From positions 4,836,001 through 4,900,000 of the forward strand of contig NC_079243.1 of assembly GCF_028009165.1 (NCBI RefSeq): a DNA stretch of 64,000 nt, in the 5' to 3' direction. Below the pieces are notes generated by a model. The model saw nothing but the letters and a program-made list of their open reading frames with translations, ran no database searches and was not told where the DNA came from. A program made the position numbers and the translations under genes. The DNA is from Akanthomyces muscarius. Taxonomy: Eukaryota > Ascomycota > Sordariomycetes > Hypocreales > Cordycipitaceae. Shown here one piece after another: positions 42,820-54,800 of the stretch. The number at the start of each line of letters is the position of its first letter. Position 1 is the first letter of the stretch.

Positions 42820-44334
42820 CTAGATAAATCCTTTTCCGACCTTCCAGGTGATATCAGTGTTGAAAGATGCTCGGTTATCAAATTCATGGACGCCGCCATT
42901 GCTACTAATATACAGTTCGTTGTAGTAGTGGCGAAAGTAGCGAGTGGGGAAACTCCATGATCGAAATGAGTTGCCTTCCCCGCTTAAACCAGCAAGTGGA
43001 CAGAATGTAGCATCTTCATTGAACTGCTTGGTACCATCACTCGGGTTCAACTGAAGCTGGAAGTTGAAGTGTCGCATGTAGCTGCCCGGAGTATCGCTAG
43101 CTTCAAAGGAAACGCATCCTGCGTTGCCAAGCCCAGTGCGGACAACCCAGCTCCCCCGGCCTTTGAGCGCTGCGGTGCTCGAAGAAGACACGACTTCGCT
43201 GACAATAGCGGAGCCGTTGTGAACAATGAAACGCGCAGTGAACCCAGCCGTCGTAGCCTGCAGGGATACTGTAGAGCCGACAGCCAGCGCTGGACCGCTT
43301 GTAAGAGCCGTGACGGCATACTTGGCGGCGGCAATGTTGGATTGCACCAGAGCTTCGGTGTCGTCCGAAGGATAGCCAGAAGTCATGGCGCCTTCGTAGA
43401 ATGTACCCTGCGCGCCGTTGCTGTTGTCTCCGCCAATACCCAGAATGATAGCGCCTTCCTTGCTCATAGGGTTGTAGCCTTGCGCATTTGGACGCGCGCC
43501 GTCGTAAAACGTTGACAGGTCGTTCGAGTTTGCACTAGCACCACGAATTGCCCATTTGTTTGGGCCGCCCTTGACAGTTGCTGTCAGGAAACGAGCATTT
43601 ATGGACGGGTTACCGTCATTTTTACCCGTGGAAGCACCCGAGAAAAGACCATTCTCAAGATCAGCCATAATCCATGGGCCATTTCCGGAGCCGGAGCCCC
43701 AGAATGTCGAATCGCCATAGTAGATGGCTTCCATGTGGCCATTGCCAGTATCGCGATTGTTTGTCTCCGCATTCCCGTAGTCGAAGCAGCACTGCCCGTT
43801 GAAGTGTGTACCGTCGAGGACCGCATACATGCCCTCGCTTGCATCGCCGACAGCTGTGCCATTGGCTTTGTTGTTTCGGTAGCCAGTGCCCGGAGATATG
43901 AAAACTCCGTATGCCTTTTTACCGTCCAGCGTGACAGGTGCGCCGATTGCGCTAGCAAGATTATCATAGCCACTGACGTCGGGGCCGTTGAATCCGCCAG
44001 GCGGGGCCTGAGTAATGTGGTTGTTTCGGCCACTTTGATCGTAGATAATCGTAATCACGCAGGTGGTGCCGGTACAAAACGCATCCTGTGCCCCGGCATT
44101 GGCAACGCTGCCGGCTGACACGGGCAAAATATTCAGATGCCCACCGTCTGAACCACGCAAGACCTGGTATAGGGGCCCGATGTAGCCGCTGTATAAGGCA
44201 CGGGTCGTGCTATGCGCTGCTACGCAAGGTGTGCCACCCTGAGCGTATATGTCGCATGGTGCAGCCCTGGTAGGAGAGGCCAAGACTGCTAGGCCAAGAG
44301 CGCTAATTCGGCTGCCCGAAAAGTATGACACCAT
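42820..44334 (-). CDS. abfB: GH54 alpha-L-arabinofuranosidase B with CBM42
   Basis: Single exon, 504 residues, the usual length for AbfB. A signal peptide (MVSYFSGSRISALGLAVLASPTRA) precedes the mature start APCDIYAQGG. The beta-sandwich GH54 domain (27 to about 340) carries CFDYGNAET, GHMEAIYYG, WIMADLENGLFSG with the nucleophile-position Glu227, and GIGGDNSNG with the acid/base-position Asp303; these assignments follow alignment with the Aspergillus enzyme. The C-terminal CBM42 (about 350-504) contains FVIHNGSAIVSE-type repeats and binds arabinofuranose side chains. The secreted enzyme removes arabinose from arabinoxylan and pectin. An intronless gene is normal here. Confidence 0.97.
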   Translation of the reverse strand: MVSYFSGSRISALGLAVLASPTRAAPCDIYAQGGTPCVAAHSTTRALYSGYIGPLYQVLRGSDGGHLNILPVSAGSVANAGAQDAFCTGTTCVITIIYDQSGRNNHITQAPPGGFNGPDVSGYDNLASAIGAPVTLDGKKAYGVFISPGTGYRNNKANGTAVGDASEGMYAVLDGTHFNGQCCFDYGNAETNNRDTGNGHMEAIYYGDSTFWGSGSGNGPWIMADLENGLFSGASTGKNDGNPSINARFLTATVKGGPNKWAIRGASANSNDLSTFYDGARPNAQGYNPMSKEGAIILGIGGDNSNGAQGTFYEGAMTSGYPSDDTEALVQSNIAAAKYAVTALTSGPALAVGSTVSLQATTAGFTARFIVHNGSAIVSEVVSSSSTAALKGRGSWVVRTGLGNAGCVSFEASDTPGSYMRHFNFQLQLNPSDGTKQFNEDATFCPLAGLSGEGNSFRSWSFPTRYFRHYYNELYISSNGGVHEFDNRASFNTDITWKVGKGFI

Positions 44335-45436
44335 TTTGATCTTGTTGTAATAACAAAAAGCAAATGAAGGCTTGCGTTTGGTTGTTTCATGTCTCGGGCT
44401 GAGGTAGCTTGTTATATTTATATGTATATTTACATGTATCTACTGCCCAGGCAAGCCTTGAGTGGTGCGCTTAAATGGTGTTCCTCTAGCTTGCAGATCG
44501 AAAATAATCCGTAAATTGCCGTGTTAGGATATGCGTAATACGTTTACTAGTCTTCTTCCATTCTCAACTAGACAACCTCGGAGCTGGAGGGGCAGTAGGT
44601 ACTGCGGGAATCCACGTATTCCTCCTGCGCTATACCAGCTTTCGAGTTAGTGCCCTCACAAGGCCATGTTGCACTATATACCCTCCTTCCTTTTCAAGCG
44701 AATTTCTATTGTATTCAGATATGTCATATTTTTCTGTACATTCAAGGCGACAACCTGATTGGAACGCTTGAAGCAACATTCGCACTAGCAAATTGTGGCT
44801 TTTAGATCAGTGATTGCGCTTGTACAGGATCTGTTACTAAAATACTAGGTACTGCGGACCCTCTGTATATGTATGCTGTGGTTTGGTGCGGGAGCGAGAA
44901 TGATTCTGGTCAAGCGCTCCACGTAACGTTAGCTGCTAGGCTTGCTAGCCATCCACTTACCAGAGAGGCATCGGCAGTGGCAAAAGCTCATCCGATGTAA
45001 AAGACGGCACCTGTTTACTCGAAGCCGCCATGATTGGTGCGGTTGTATACTTGCCCGCATACTGTGCCCACGGTATCAGCATGTAGCATTATACCGCTAT
45101 AATGCGGGGTATGGGGAAATAGCGCACAGCTACACCGAGGCTAGCTAACGCAGAGGAGCACGAGCGGCATAGTGTGGCGCGGCAATATAGGTCTCGAGGA
45201 ACCATAACACCAACTGTCAATATAATACAGTCACCTAATACCGAAGAACGGCAAGAGTCACAGTAAGGAACAAAGGTCCATTTAGAGGATATATATGTAC
45301 CATAAAAATAAAATACAGAGAATGTAGACCATGCGGCGAGGCGCGACCGGAATTTGGAGCCTTGCCCATGTCTCAGTCTGCCGTGGAAAGGAAAGGGAAG
45401 GCCGACGCGAGATGTATCCCGCGATCTCTGACGAGG
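44335..45436. other. Intergenic between the GH54 gene and the chitinase gene
   Basis: About 1.1 kb: GH54 promoter and the 3' region of the chitinase-phospholipase gene. Nothing coding is seen. Confidence 0.5.
44415..44422 (-). promoter_or_regulatory. TATA box of the GH54 gene
   Basis: TATAAATA on the minus strand, 81-88 nt before the ATG at 44334. Confidence 0.55.
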
Positions 45437-48400
45437 CTAAGAGTAATAAGTGATGATGGCATCATCCTTGTGAGGGCCGTTATATACGCCAACATCTGGT
45501 GAGGGGTGGTCAATAACTGTTCCGTTTGCGAAAATGAAGCCGTTCCATTGTTCTTCGTCCGCTGCGTCGAGCTTGCTCATCGCCTGGTTGGCGCTCTTGT
45601 CCTTGTAGCCCTCAGGATAATCAAGCAAGGGCGGGTAGATGCTGCTCACGTCACAGTTCTCGCTGAGCATGTACTGATTGAGACCAACCGCCAACGTCGC
45701 CAGCTCGGCGCCCGTGTCTGCGAAGTCGTGGCCCGCGTACCAAGTTTCGCCTAGGTAATCAACCATCAAAACACCTGGCCAGGCCGTAGGGCTCATTTCG
45801 TTAACACCGTGAGAGTAGATGAGAGGGTTGACCTGCATGGCCTCGTAGTAGTTATCCCAGGAAACAGCGTCGATGCCTTGCGAGGTAAGCAGCCACTGTC
45901 CAATGTGAATATTAATGTATTTGAGCGGATCTTGCCAGTCTTTGGTCTCTCTGTTCACCATGTCCTTGGTGCTCTCCGTGTCGGCCCAATCATCGGTGAT
46001 GACGAGCTTGCCAGCGTCGTAGAGGCCGTACTCGGGGCGGTAAGGATTGCCGTTGAAGTCAGTAGGAGAGAGCAGGAAAATAACGCAGCCTTTGCCGCCA
46101 TTCATGTCCATGAAGGTGCCCATCTTCTTTCCGCCAAAGTCACCGTCAATGTTCAGACAGCGGTTGTTGACTTTCTGCATGCGGTCCAAGAAATCGTCGT
46201 ACAAGTCGCTCCAATCGTCTCCACCCCAGTGAATCGGGCCTAGGCTGGGCACCTTGCGAATGCCGACCATGTAGCGCACTCGGAAGAACATGACTTCACC
46301 TGGGTTCTCCGAAGTAAACTTGTTGATATCGGAGACGATATCATCGAGCGACTGACCAGTGTTACCGATACAAGCAGCCATAGTTTCGTCGTTAACGTGA
46401 GCGCCGTAAAAGTCGTAGCTGCCTTCCAAGCCAGACGTTCCATGAACAGATATGACACGCAGATCAAACCATCTCGCACCAAGGCGCAGCTGGTCGTAAA
46501 TGCTCATCCCCTGAGTTTGCGTGTTGGGGCTGTCTGCGGCGGTGATGAGCTTGTGGCTGATTGTGCTCATAGCCGAGTCGTGGGTACCCGGCAAAACAAC
46601 ATCCTTAACTCTGCGATCTTTAATAGTATCTTTGATAGATTGCATCCAACCAGCAACCTTTTGGTCTACCAAAAGAGAAGAGCGGAAACCAGCCCTTTTG
46701 CTTCCTGTGATGACGAGCGGGACTTGCCCGGGAACATTCAGTTCCCTAGAGCCGATTCCAATACCTCGCAAATCGCAGATGACTCGCTCAAAAGTACCAG
46801 TGCCTTTATCGTTGTTGGTTAAACGGATAACAAATTTCTTGTCAGTACCCTCAACATCGTAGTAAATCTCAGCGTGGTCATCGACAGGACTTCCTCCGCT
46901 GCCACGGGAGAAAGCACCCTGCATCATGCTACCAGGATAAACATCTTTGAAGTCGATATCATATTGGTAGTGGCTCGTAGACGTCATCTTGAACTTGTGT
47001 GGGGTGAGGTTGACAATTACCACATAGGTAGTCAACGCATCACCGTAGGTATCGAAGTAAATGGGCGAGATGTCTTGGTTCTTGTAAGACATCTTGGCAT
47101 CCTTACAAGTCAACTTGCTTGGGTCATTGGTTGGATCATCGGGGTTGCCGCCATCATCCTTCAGGAATTCGTCCAGATCCACTGCCCAGTCGGTTGTGCC
47201 AGCCATGTTGTAGCCCTTGTAGAGGTCAACACGCTTACCCTTGATGTCATCATCCATATAAGCAACCCAGTCGTGCTTCGGACCGTCACCATAAACCATG
47301 ATGTTGGAGTCTGAATCCTTGTCATACCAGCTCTTGACGTAGGAGTACTTTTTCTTGTCCGCAATCTCCTTAAGTTCCGCATTGGAAATGTAGCCGGAGG
47401 TATTCGTGCACCGACCTTGAAACGCGTCTGACTGAGTAGGACTGCCGGTAAAAAGGCAGTCAGGGGTAAAGCAGCCAGGGCGCTGGAGGCGGAAGCTTCG
47501 ACCATAGCTGGCTACTCCAACAACCACCTTATTTGATGACAATCCAGCTTTGGTAGCCATCGCTAGAGATGTCTTCGTTTCGGTGATGTTAACATGAGAT
47601 CGAATGCAGTTACCATTCGCGCACCCTGGAGTGGTGTATTTGTTGTTGTAGTCTGCAGAATAAATGTCAGTGATAGGAAGTCGCGGAAATATAGAAGTGT
47701 GGCTTACCCCATTGACCGTGCAAGTCGTAGGTCATGTAAATAAAATAGTCGACAGCAGAGTTCAAATCCTTCACTGGATATGCTTGGAGATACCAAAAGG
47801 ACGATGGCAGCGCAATGGATACACTCTTGCCCTTAGCAAGCTTCCCCTTGAGCACCTTGAGGAACGCTAAATAGTTGGAGCCCTCGTCTGTACTGCCAGG
47901 TGGCACGTTGGGAATATCTGGCGCGCCAGGGTACTCCCAATCGAAGTCGAGACCATCTAAGCTATTGTCACTAACAAACTTTGCAACACTGGATGCAAAC
48001 TTGTCGCGATTTTCAGCTTTTGTGGCGTCACGGAAACGTTGGTAGGTGTCAGGCTCTGTTGAGAAGGCCCAGCCGCCAAAAGACAAAATCTTTTTGGGAC
48101 CCTTCATCGACTTGAACCTGTCAAACTGCTTCTGGATGTTCTTGTCGAGAGAAACACCCCAATTCTTGTCCACCGTTGCAAAAGCAAAGTGAATATGGGT
48201 GTAGTCGCCCTTGATAGCATCAACGTTCATGTGGAGGCAATCGCGCTCAAAGTTCCAAGCTTCATAGTACGCGATCTTCATGAAAGAGCTAGGAGGGTCA
48301 CTCTTCTTGATATCAGTGCCGCAATTCGAGATGCAACCATTGGTGCCTTCTTTGGCCGTGCCCGGCGCACCCGTGTCCGCGGGGGTCTTTGTGCAGAAAT

Positions 48401-49745
48401 CATCCGTGATACCACAGAAGCCCCAAGTATCACAGCAGGCATTCAGTGGACACGGGCTGACCTTGGAGTAGTCGTCGTCGCCAGCAATCGGCTTACTGCC
48501 AGGCTTCATGGGTCCACATTTAGCACCTTCGACTGGCAATGGGAAAGGCGGCCTGCCAGTGCTGAGGCAGATTAGCTGATCTGGCTGGAGATGGTCGCAG
48601 CCCGCCCAGCCCCAGGTCTTCTTGTTGAATTTCTCGATATCATCTTGGGTGATGCCAAACTTGTCCGCAATCGCCCAGCAGCCGTCATTTTTCTCAATTT
48701 TGTGGACGTTGCAGGAGCCATCACTGCCAGGCTTGGGGCGATGATCCGGAAGCGTGCCTGCGGAGCAACAGACATACTGCTTGTCCTTGAGGGTTGAACA
48801 CAAGTTCTTGACACCAGAGTTGTACTTTTCAAAAGCTGGACCACTGATACCGCAGCGACTGGCAAGGGATCCGCAGCTGTCGCCAGTGTGGACTTGGGTG
48901 TCTCTGCACTCGCCGCGACGGTTCGCAGCAGCAGACGTGGTGCTGTTCGATGCGGCAGTAGAGGAGACCAGGACTGACAGCATGTGAGGTGTCGAGGATG
49001 CCCCTAGGCCTTCGACGCAGGTACCATTTGCCCACGCCCGAACAGAGGAATGCAACGAGTCCCCCAACTCCTGCAGACTGCCACTAACAATGCCAACAGT
49101 AGTATCAGCGCCGCTACCACTGTTGCCGCAAGTTTGAAGTATAGTTCGGCCGCTAGAGATGTTGATGCCAAAGCGCTCCAGCAGAGCAGCGGCGCTGGCC
49201 TGCTGCACGTCGGCGCCGGAATAGAGGCCGACCACAGCATTGTTAACTTTAGAGAAAAGAGTGGATGAACCGCACGAAGCATGATCCTTAAGATATGTGG
49301 CCAAGTTATTGGTCGCAGCCTCAACATCGCCTGGGGCGACGTTGGACACAGATTTATCCTGTGCAGTGCCAGTATCAGAAGTCGCAATGGTGACATTTTG
49401 CTGCTTCGTCTTGGCCCCGCATCCCGAATCAACTGAAAGCGTGTTGCTGGAAGCTAGCTCGGCTAGATCAGTGGGTGCACTGGCGTCGCTGGCGAGCGAG
49501 CATGTGCGGAAGATGGTGTTCGAGTCGACCTGCTTGAGGAGGGTGTTGAAGTCAAACAGCAAGTCTGCCTCGCAACCAGATAAGCGATCGATCCCATGGT
49601 ATTTGGTCCATTGGCTAGGATTTGGGGTGCAAGCGACGGGGCAGAGATCTGCATAATCGCCAAAACCCGTGGTGATACCGCTTGCCAAGGGCAGCAGGCC
49701 AATACCAGTCAGCGCCGCGAGGGCAGCAGAGGTATAGTACTGCAT
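45437..49745 (-). CDS. Killer-toxin-like chitinase: LysM, CBM18, GH18 fused to a PI-PLC X-type domain
   Basis: Exons 47708-49745 and 45437-47652 (55-nt intron, GTAAGC to CAG, phase joins as Asp680) give 1417 residues. The ATG at 49745 starts the signal peptide (MQYYTSAALAALTGIGLLPLAS). Order: N-terminal module (about 23-275); two LysM (about 279-328 and 344-397); CBM18 chitin-binding module with CCDTWGFCG (about 409-452); GH18 from about 488, with LSFGGWAFS and the catalytic DGLDFDWE ending at Glu604. After a linker and a beta-rich region (about 860-1010) comes a PI-PLC X-like domain (about 1020-1320) with LPGTHDSA (His1037), RWFDLRV and YGAH (His1098). The LysM-CBM18-GH18 part matches subgroup C chitinases, relatives of the yeast killer-toxin alpha subunit. 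All active-site residues needed for GH18 are present; both candidate PLC histidines are too. Confidence 0.93.
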
Positions 49746-51104
49746 TGTCGGCGTTGCAAAGAACAGATCGATCAAGACAACAAAGCAAGTTCTTCAGTTA
49801 CGCATTGATTCCCGAAAGCAAAGGCCACCAGGGACGCCGTGTGGAGATAGGTCGACTTATATCATGCTGGAGCGCGTGTAAGTCGTCCCAACATGACTAT
49901 CATCGTGAAATGATTTCTGGGTCGCGTTCATGGCAAAAACCATGAGACATGCCCGGAATTTCTCCATCGAGGTGCATCCCGCCGCCATTCGATCCTTTGG
50001 AGTCGGAGTCGGACTGAAAGGGGAATTCTGGGCGCGGTATTGCTGACGCGACATGGGGGATGAGTGGAGATGGCGTTGTCTGTGTCCCTACGCCAAGATG
50101 GGAATATCCTGTTGCAGCAGCGGCCGACCCTCGGCTCGTTTATTTAAAGACCAAAAGGAGCTAAATTTTTAGTTTAAATTGCCGCTGCTTCCCCGCGTCC
50201 GCTGGCTAATTGGCCTACACTGTGAAAACTGACAAGGGGCGAGACAAAATTTTCCTCGTGGCGTTGCACCGATTCGGACACTTCCTACTGTGTCTCGATT
50301 GCTGAAAACTAGCAGAGAAGCTTGTCAGCCTAGTCGACCAAATGAAGATTTCAAAGTGACAGGTGCAGCGACGAGAGGCCGCCAAGACAGCATGGCCCAG
50401 GGCTGATCTTGCGCCCGTAAGGCAAATCCTGGCGCAGTTGATCAAGCTGCACAAGGTCACGGAAGCAAGCCCCAGGAGGCTGCCGCCGTTTCTGTAGCAG
50501 CCGGTGCAGGTTGCCGCCAGCTGCCCCAGACATCTCGGCACGGGCGCTGGCGCGTTGCAGGGCGCCCAGCACAAGCACCGGCCTCCGAGACAGGCAAACA
50601 TTGACACGCCCGCTTAGAGTCCCTTGCAACCTTGCGAAGATATTTTCTTTTTTTCCTTTAATAGATTAAATGGCTGGCCTTCTGCCCCGATAGATTGAAT
50701 ACAACAAGAAGGGATCGATAGCTCAATACTGCACAAGATGGCTCCGTCTTCTGCCCCCTGTTTGGGATACCCAAGTCATCCCAACAGCTGAAAAAGCCCG
50801 AAGCAATTTAGAACGGGCAGGATTTAACTAAGCCTGAATAGGGAAGCGCCGTTCTTTTGGTTGTCAAATGACTCCAAAAACTCGCAGCACTGGAAGGGGT
50901 ACGGTTGAACAGCACGTAGATCCTAGCTCATTCTGGCTGTGGCCTCTGTGGTAGCCCCAATACACTGAGGCGAGTTAGCATGTGGACATATAATGAAAAT
51001 AGCCCGGATTCTGAAAAGGATTTCGAATCTTGTACTTTCCTCCCCACAGCACCGCTCCCAAAACAGCGCCGAATACCTATTCACCCTGTGCATTGCTTGT
51101 GACC
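49746..51104. other. Divergent upstream region of the chitinase and the single-pass surface protein
   Basis: About 1.36 kb. Overlapping minus-strand frames at 50215-50629 are cysteine-rich in one frame but lack a signal peptide and a splice-supported model, so no gene is called. Confidence 0.45.
49857..49861 (-). promoter_or_regulatory. TATA-like box of the chitinase-phospholipase gene
   Basis: TATAA on the minus strand, about 112 nt before the ATG at 49745. Confidence 0.45.
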
Positions 51105-51896
51105 ATGGTGGAAACAAGCCCGACGCCAACTAGCCCCTGGCCTGGCCTGATCACCCAGTTTGCACCGCCCGCGTCATGCTCCTCCATCTTTGAGCTGTTG
51201 AGCACCGAGACAAGTGTAGGTACCGCCAACGGCGTCACCTCCACATGGACCTCATCCATCTTGACGTCGGACGAGGCCAACAACGCATTCTCTAAATGTC
51301 AGCCGTCCGGGTGGGAGCAAAGACATTTCCAGTTCAGTCCAGGTGTGTGCCCCAGCGACTGGGGGTACTGGGGTTTGACTGCGACGAGCAGTGGTTCTGT
51401 AGCCGTGTCCCAGGCTCTATGTTGCGCAAGGTGAGTGCAATTGAAAGCGTTTGCGAAAATCCGACGACAGGTCTAATAATTACTCAACAGAAGTTATACT
51501 TTATACCATGAGTCGGAGGGGAATGACTGCATCAGCTCCACATACAATGGCCAGACCTCAACCATCCTCAGGCACAGTCCCTGGCTCGTCCACTGGCAGA
51601 CTTCAGACACGTCGTCCTTCGACTTCTCAATCCCCGCGTTGACTTCGTCTCGCTCCGTCGCTCAGTGGACACCCGGGCAGTCGCTCTCACCCACCGCAGG
51701 CTACGACGACAATAAGACAGGCTCCGGAGACAGCTATGGTGGGCTTCGGGGCGGTGTTCTCGCTGCTGTGATCGCTGTTCCAGTCATCGTATTTCTTCTT
51801 GCAGTGGGCGGATGCGTTGCATGCTTTGTTGTTCGCAAGAAGAGGCGCCGCCACGCACAGGAAATAAGAACAGCACAAGATGCTCGGCAGCAGTAG
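51105..51896 (+). CDS. Single-pass membrane protein of unknown function, wall-sensor-like layout
   Basis: Exons 51105-51430 and 51491-51896 (60-nt intron, donor GTGAGT, acceptor CAG) give 243 residues. The ATG at 51105 is in a good context (ACCATGG). The extracellular part (to about 190) is rich in Ser/Thr with paired cysteines (SKCQPSGWEQ, CPSDWGYWG, QALCCAR, NDCISSTYNG). One transmembrane helix (about 198-225, VLAAVIAVPVIVFLLAVGGCVACFVV) is followed by a basic stop-transfer KKRRRH and a short cytoplasmic tail. No clear signal peptide is present, so a type III topology is possible. This layout resembles Mid2/WSC-like sensors and a group of fungal surface proteins, but no family is assigned. 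It is divergent from the chitinase gene. Confidence 0.75.
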
Positions 51897-54800
51897 CCAG
51901 GTAAGGGGCATGGACGCGGAGGGCGGTGGTACTTTCCAAGTCCTACGGAATATGGCCCTTCACATGTCTGGCAATTGTTGGGTAGTTTGTCGTCGAGAAG
52001 CACGGTCGTTTGGAATTAGGCACTATAGTGATTAAATTAATTTAAAATAACGAACATTCAATGATATCTAAGTGGTAGTCCATACTTCAGCGAGGAATAT
52101 CTTCTAGATGTTAAATTGAAGACACTGAGTAGTGGCCTTGGCGAGACTTATTCTGTAGGCTGCTCCACAGCGTTCTCAACGGCCCGGCCACCGACTTCGT
52201 AAGGTCAGTTCCGACCTCGCAGAAATTCACCGGCTCTCCAGACCGCTGGGATTGAATGGCCGTGCCGCGCTGCCGAATAGTAGTAAAGAGTTTACGACGG
52301 CCATCGATCGGTCGAGCAGGCGGGTGACGGCGAGACGGACGAGGCCGAGCGCGAGGGGGGGTATTTCGTGAGCTTCGTCAAGAGCTGGGGCCGCCGTAGG
52401 AACTCGAGGAGTCGAGAAACGGGCTTAAGGAGAGGGGCAGCGCGGCCGAGGACGAGAATGTGCTCAGCCCGAGGGCGCTGGAGAATGGAACCAAGAGAAT
52501 CATTCAGCTGAAGGCGAATGACGGGGGAGAGAATATGGATTTTAGCGTCATTGCCCTGGCTGCCAAGTCTAAGTTATAACTTGTAACCGAATCTGACGGA
52601 TTCTGCGCCGTACTCTTGCCATATTTGCTTGGAGATGATTCCATTACTCACTGGCTTATATTTCTGATAATCTTGGACAACTGAGGTTCCAATATGGAAG
52701 TGAGCCTAAAGCATTTGGGCAACTTCCCATATAGTAAGAATAGGATGCGCGTCCGAACGGGCTCCACCAAGTTCGTGCAGCACTGCAGGGCAACCGCCCA
52801 TTAATTATATTGTAAACGTTTTGGCGCAACCTTTCTCTGACATCCTACTTGTTTCGCGGTGACTTTTTTTTATCAGCTCGTCGGTGCATTTCGGCGTGGC
52901 CCAATCTGGCTGGCCCATGGTTGGCTTTCTGGTTAATTCCTTTCTCGGCCAGTGCCAGCTTTCGGGCTGTCCACTATTCATCTGTGCTGCGCGCAGCTGT
53001 CTCTGTACGCACACGCTCTAAATTAAGAGGGAGTGTCCATGGGCTGTGTCTAAACCTTAGCGACTTCAATTGTGTTGCCCCGAGTATTTTCCGCGTCAAG
53101 ACGAAACGCACCAGCGTGTGGTGGGTATTTGCCACAGTCTGCAGCGCATGGCCAACAAGCTAAAGTTACCTGGCAGCACCACCGCCACCAACAGGTTGCA
53201 GCCCAGTGTCTGCACAGGGCAAAGTTCGGTGATCACCCGCGTTTCCATTGCGACTTGTTAGTGTTTGAGCGTGTGGGCGGACACATGGCCTGCCACAAGA
53301 GATCGTGCTGCGGTTGCGACAACCCCCCCCCCCCCCGGGTTGTTTCATACATAAGTCCTCTATGAACAAGCTGAAACCACTGAGCTGCCTGATTTTCCAT
53401 GAACAATATTCTGACACCCTAGAGACAGATGAACTCTCACTTGGCTTTTCTAGTACCACAGCGGTTCTTGTAACAGCCGACAGTTGATGTCCGGCAACGC
53501 CGTGAGCATGACTGTCAGACATTGCTGTAGGTAACTATCAGAAACATGGCCTCTTGCCATTATTCGTCGCAAGCGTTTCGTTTCATTCTTGCTTTGGGGC
53601 ACCGATAAATACCTATTGCACACCTCACTGCGCAGACCTTACAAATTCTAGCATTATAGTTTCCGATGGCCACGGCTCGCACACAGGACGGTCGATGAGT
53701 GGAGGTTCGAGTGTGGCGGATTAGGCCCACGGCCACTTATCATTGTCTCTAAAAGCCACCTCGTGGTCCGTCTGAAGCTCTTCTCACGAAGAGCGATACA
53801 CAAGTATTGTTATTCACCACCAAAACCGATGTTTACAAAGCGTTGCCTAGAATAAGGCCAAGAAATGAAGGCAGACAACCGAAAATCCAAACCACCTCTG
53901 GCGGCAGACCGGAAATCCTGGGTTGTTTTTGAGACACCGAGCAATGTACACATGTAAGAATTTTATCAGGTCCATAACTCAGACAATTGATGACTTAGCC
54001 GTTTTCTAGGAGTGAGGTTAAAACCCGAATCGTTAAGATGACCTCCCTCGCTGGAGAGCACATGCCACTTGGAAGCAAGTCCGAAGATGCTGCGAATATC
54101 TTTGTGCAGTATAGTCAGCGAACCACAAGGTCAGCGAATAAAACTGGGGGCGCGGACGATACTCAAAAAAAATTAGAATTCATCGACGGGCTGCGAGTAC
54201 GATTTCGATCGGCGAAACCGTCTGCACTTCAATGCCGACATGCCTTTCGGCATCGAAGCCCAGGCAATACCAGAAGTTCACAAATCGCTGAGTACTCTCT
54301 TCCGTAACCCGCTCAATGCGTTCTTAATAGGCAGAATTCGTGTCTAACCAGATTTCGTTCCCAAATTCGTTTCTTCGGAAGATAAACTCGACGTCGCCGG
54401 CCAGTAATATCTCTGTGGGCATCAGCCTTCCAGGTGAGTCACCCATACATACAGCGAAATACAACTAAAAGCCTGCCAGTCAACAAACAGATGTTACAAG
54501 AGCAAATTTTAGGCCAAAAAGCAGGACCGATGCATCTGCTAGTCGCCAGAAGAGACGTCAACGCTGCCGCTACAACCTGCTTTCAGCCATTGGAAAACCG
54601 GCACTTTGACAAATCGCGGCACAAAATCGAGGCAAAGGCATTAAATCGCATAGACAGAGCATATGTGATTTTAATTTCTACAAAGAAAAACCGTGATCTG
54701 AAGTGCGGCACGGGTGAGGTCGAGGGCGGAGATGAAGGCGCTGTCAGCGATAGGCGAAAGGCGACTGCGAGTCGCGAAGTCTACACCGTAGAACCATCGT

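Noticed and set aside
50215..50629. Cysteine-rich minus-strand frames upstream of the chitinase
   Set aside because: They lack a signal peptide and the cysteine spacing does not match hydrophobins or a known effector pattern.
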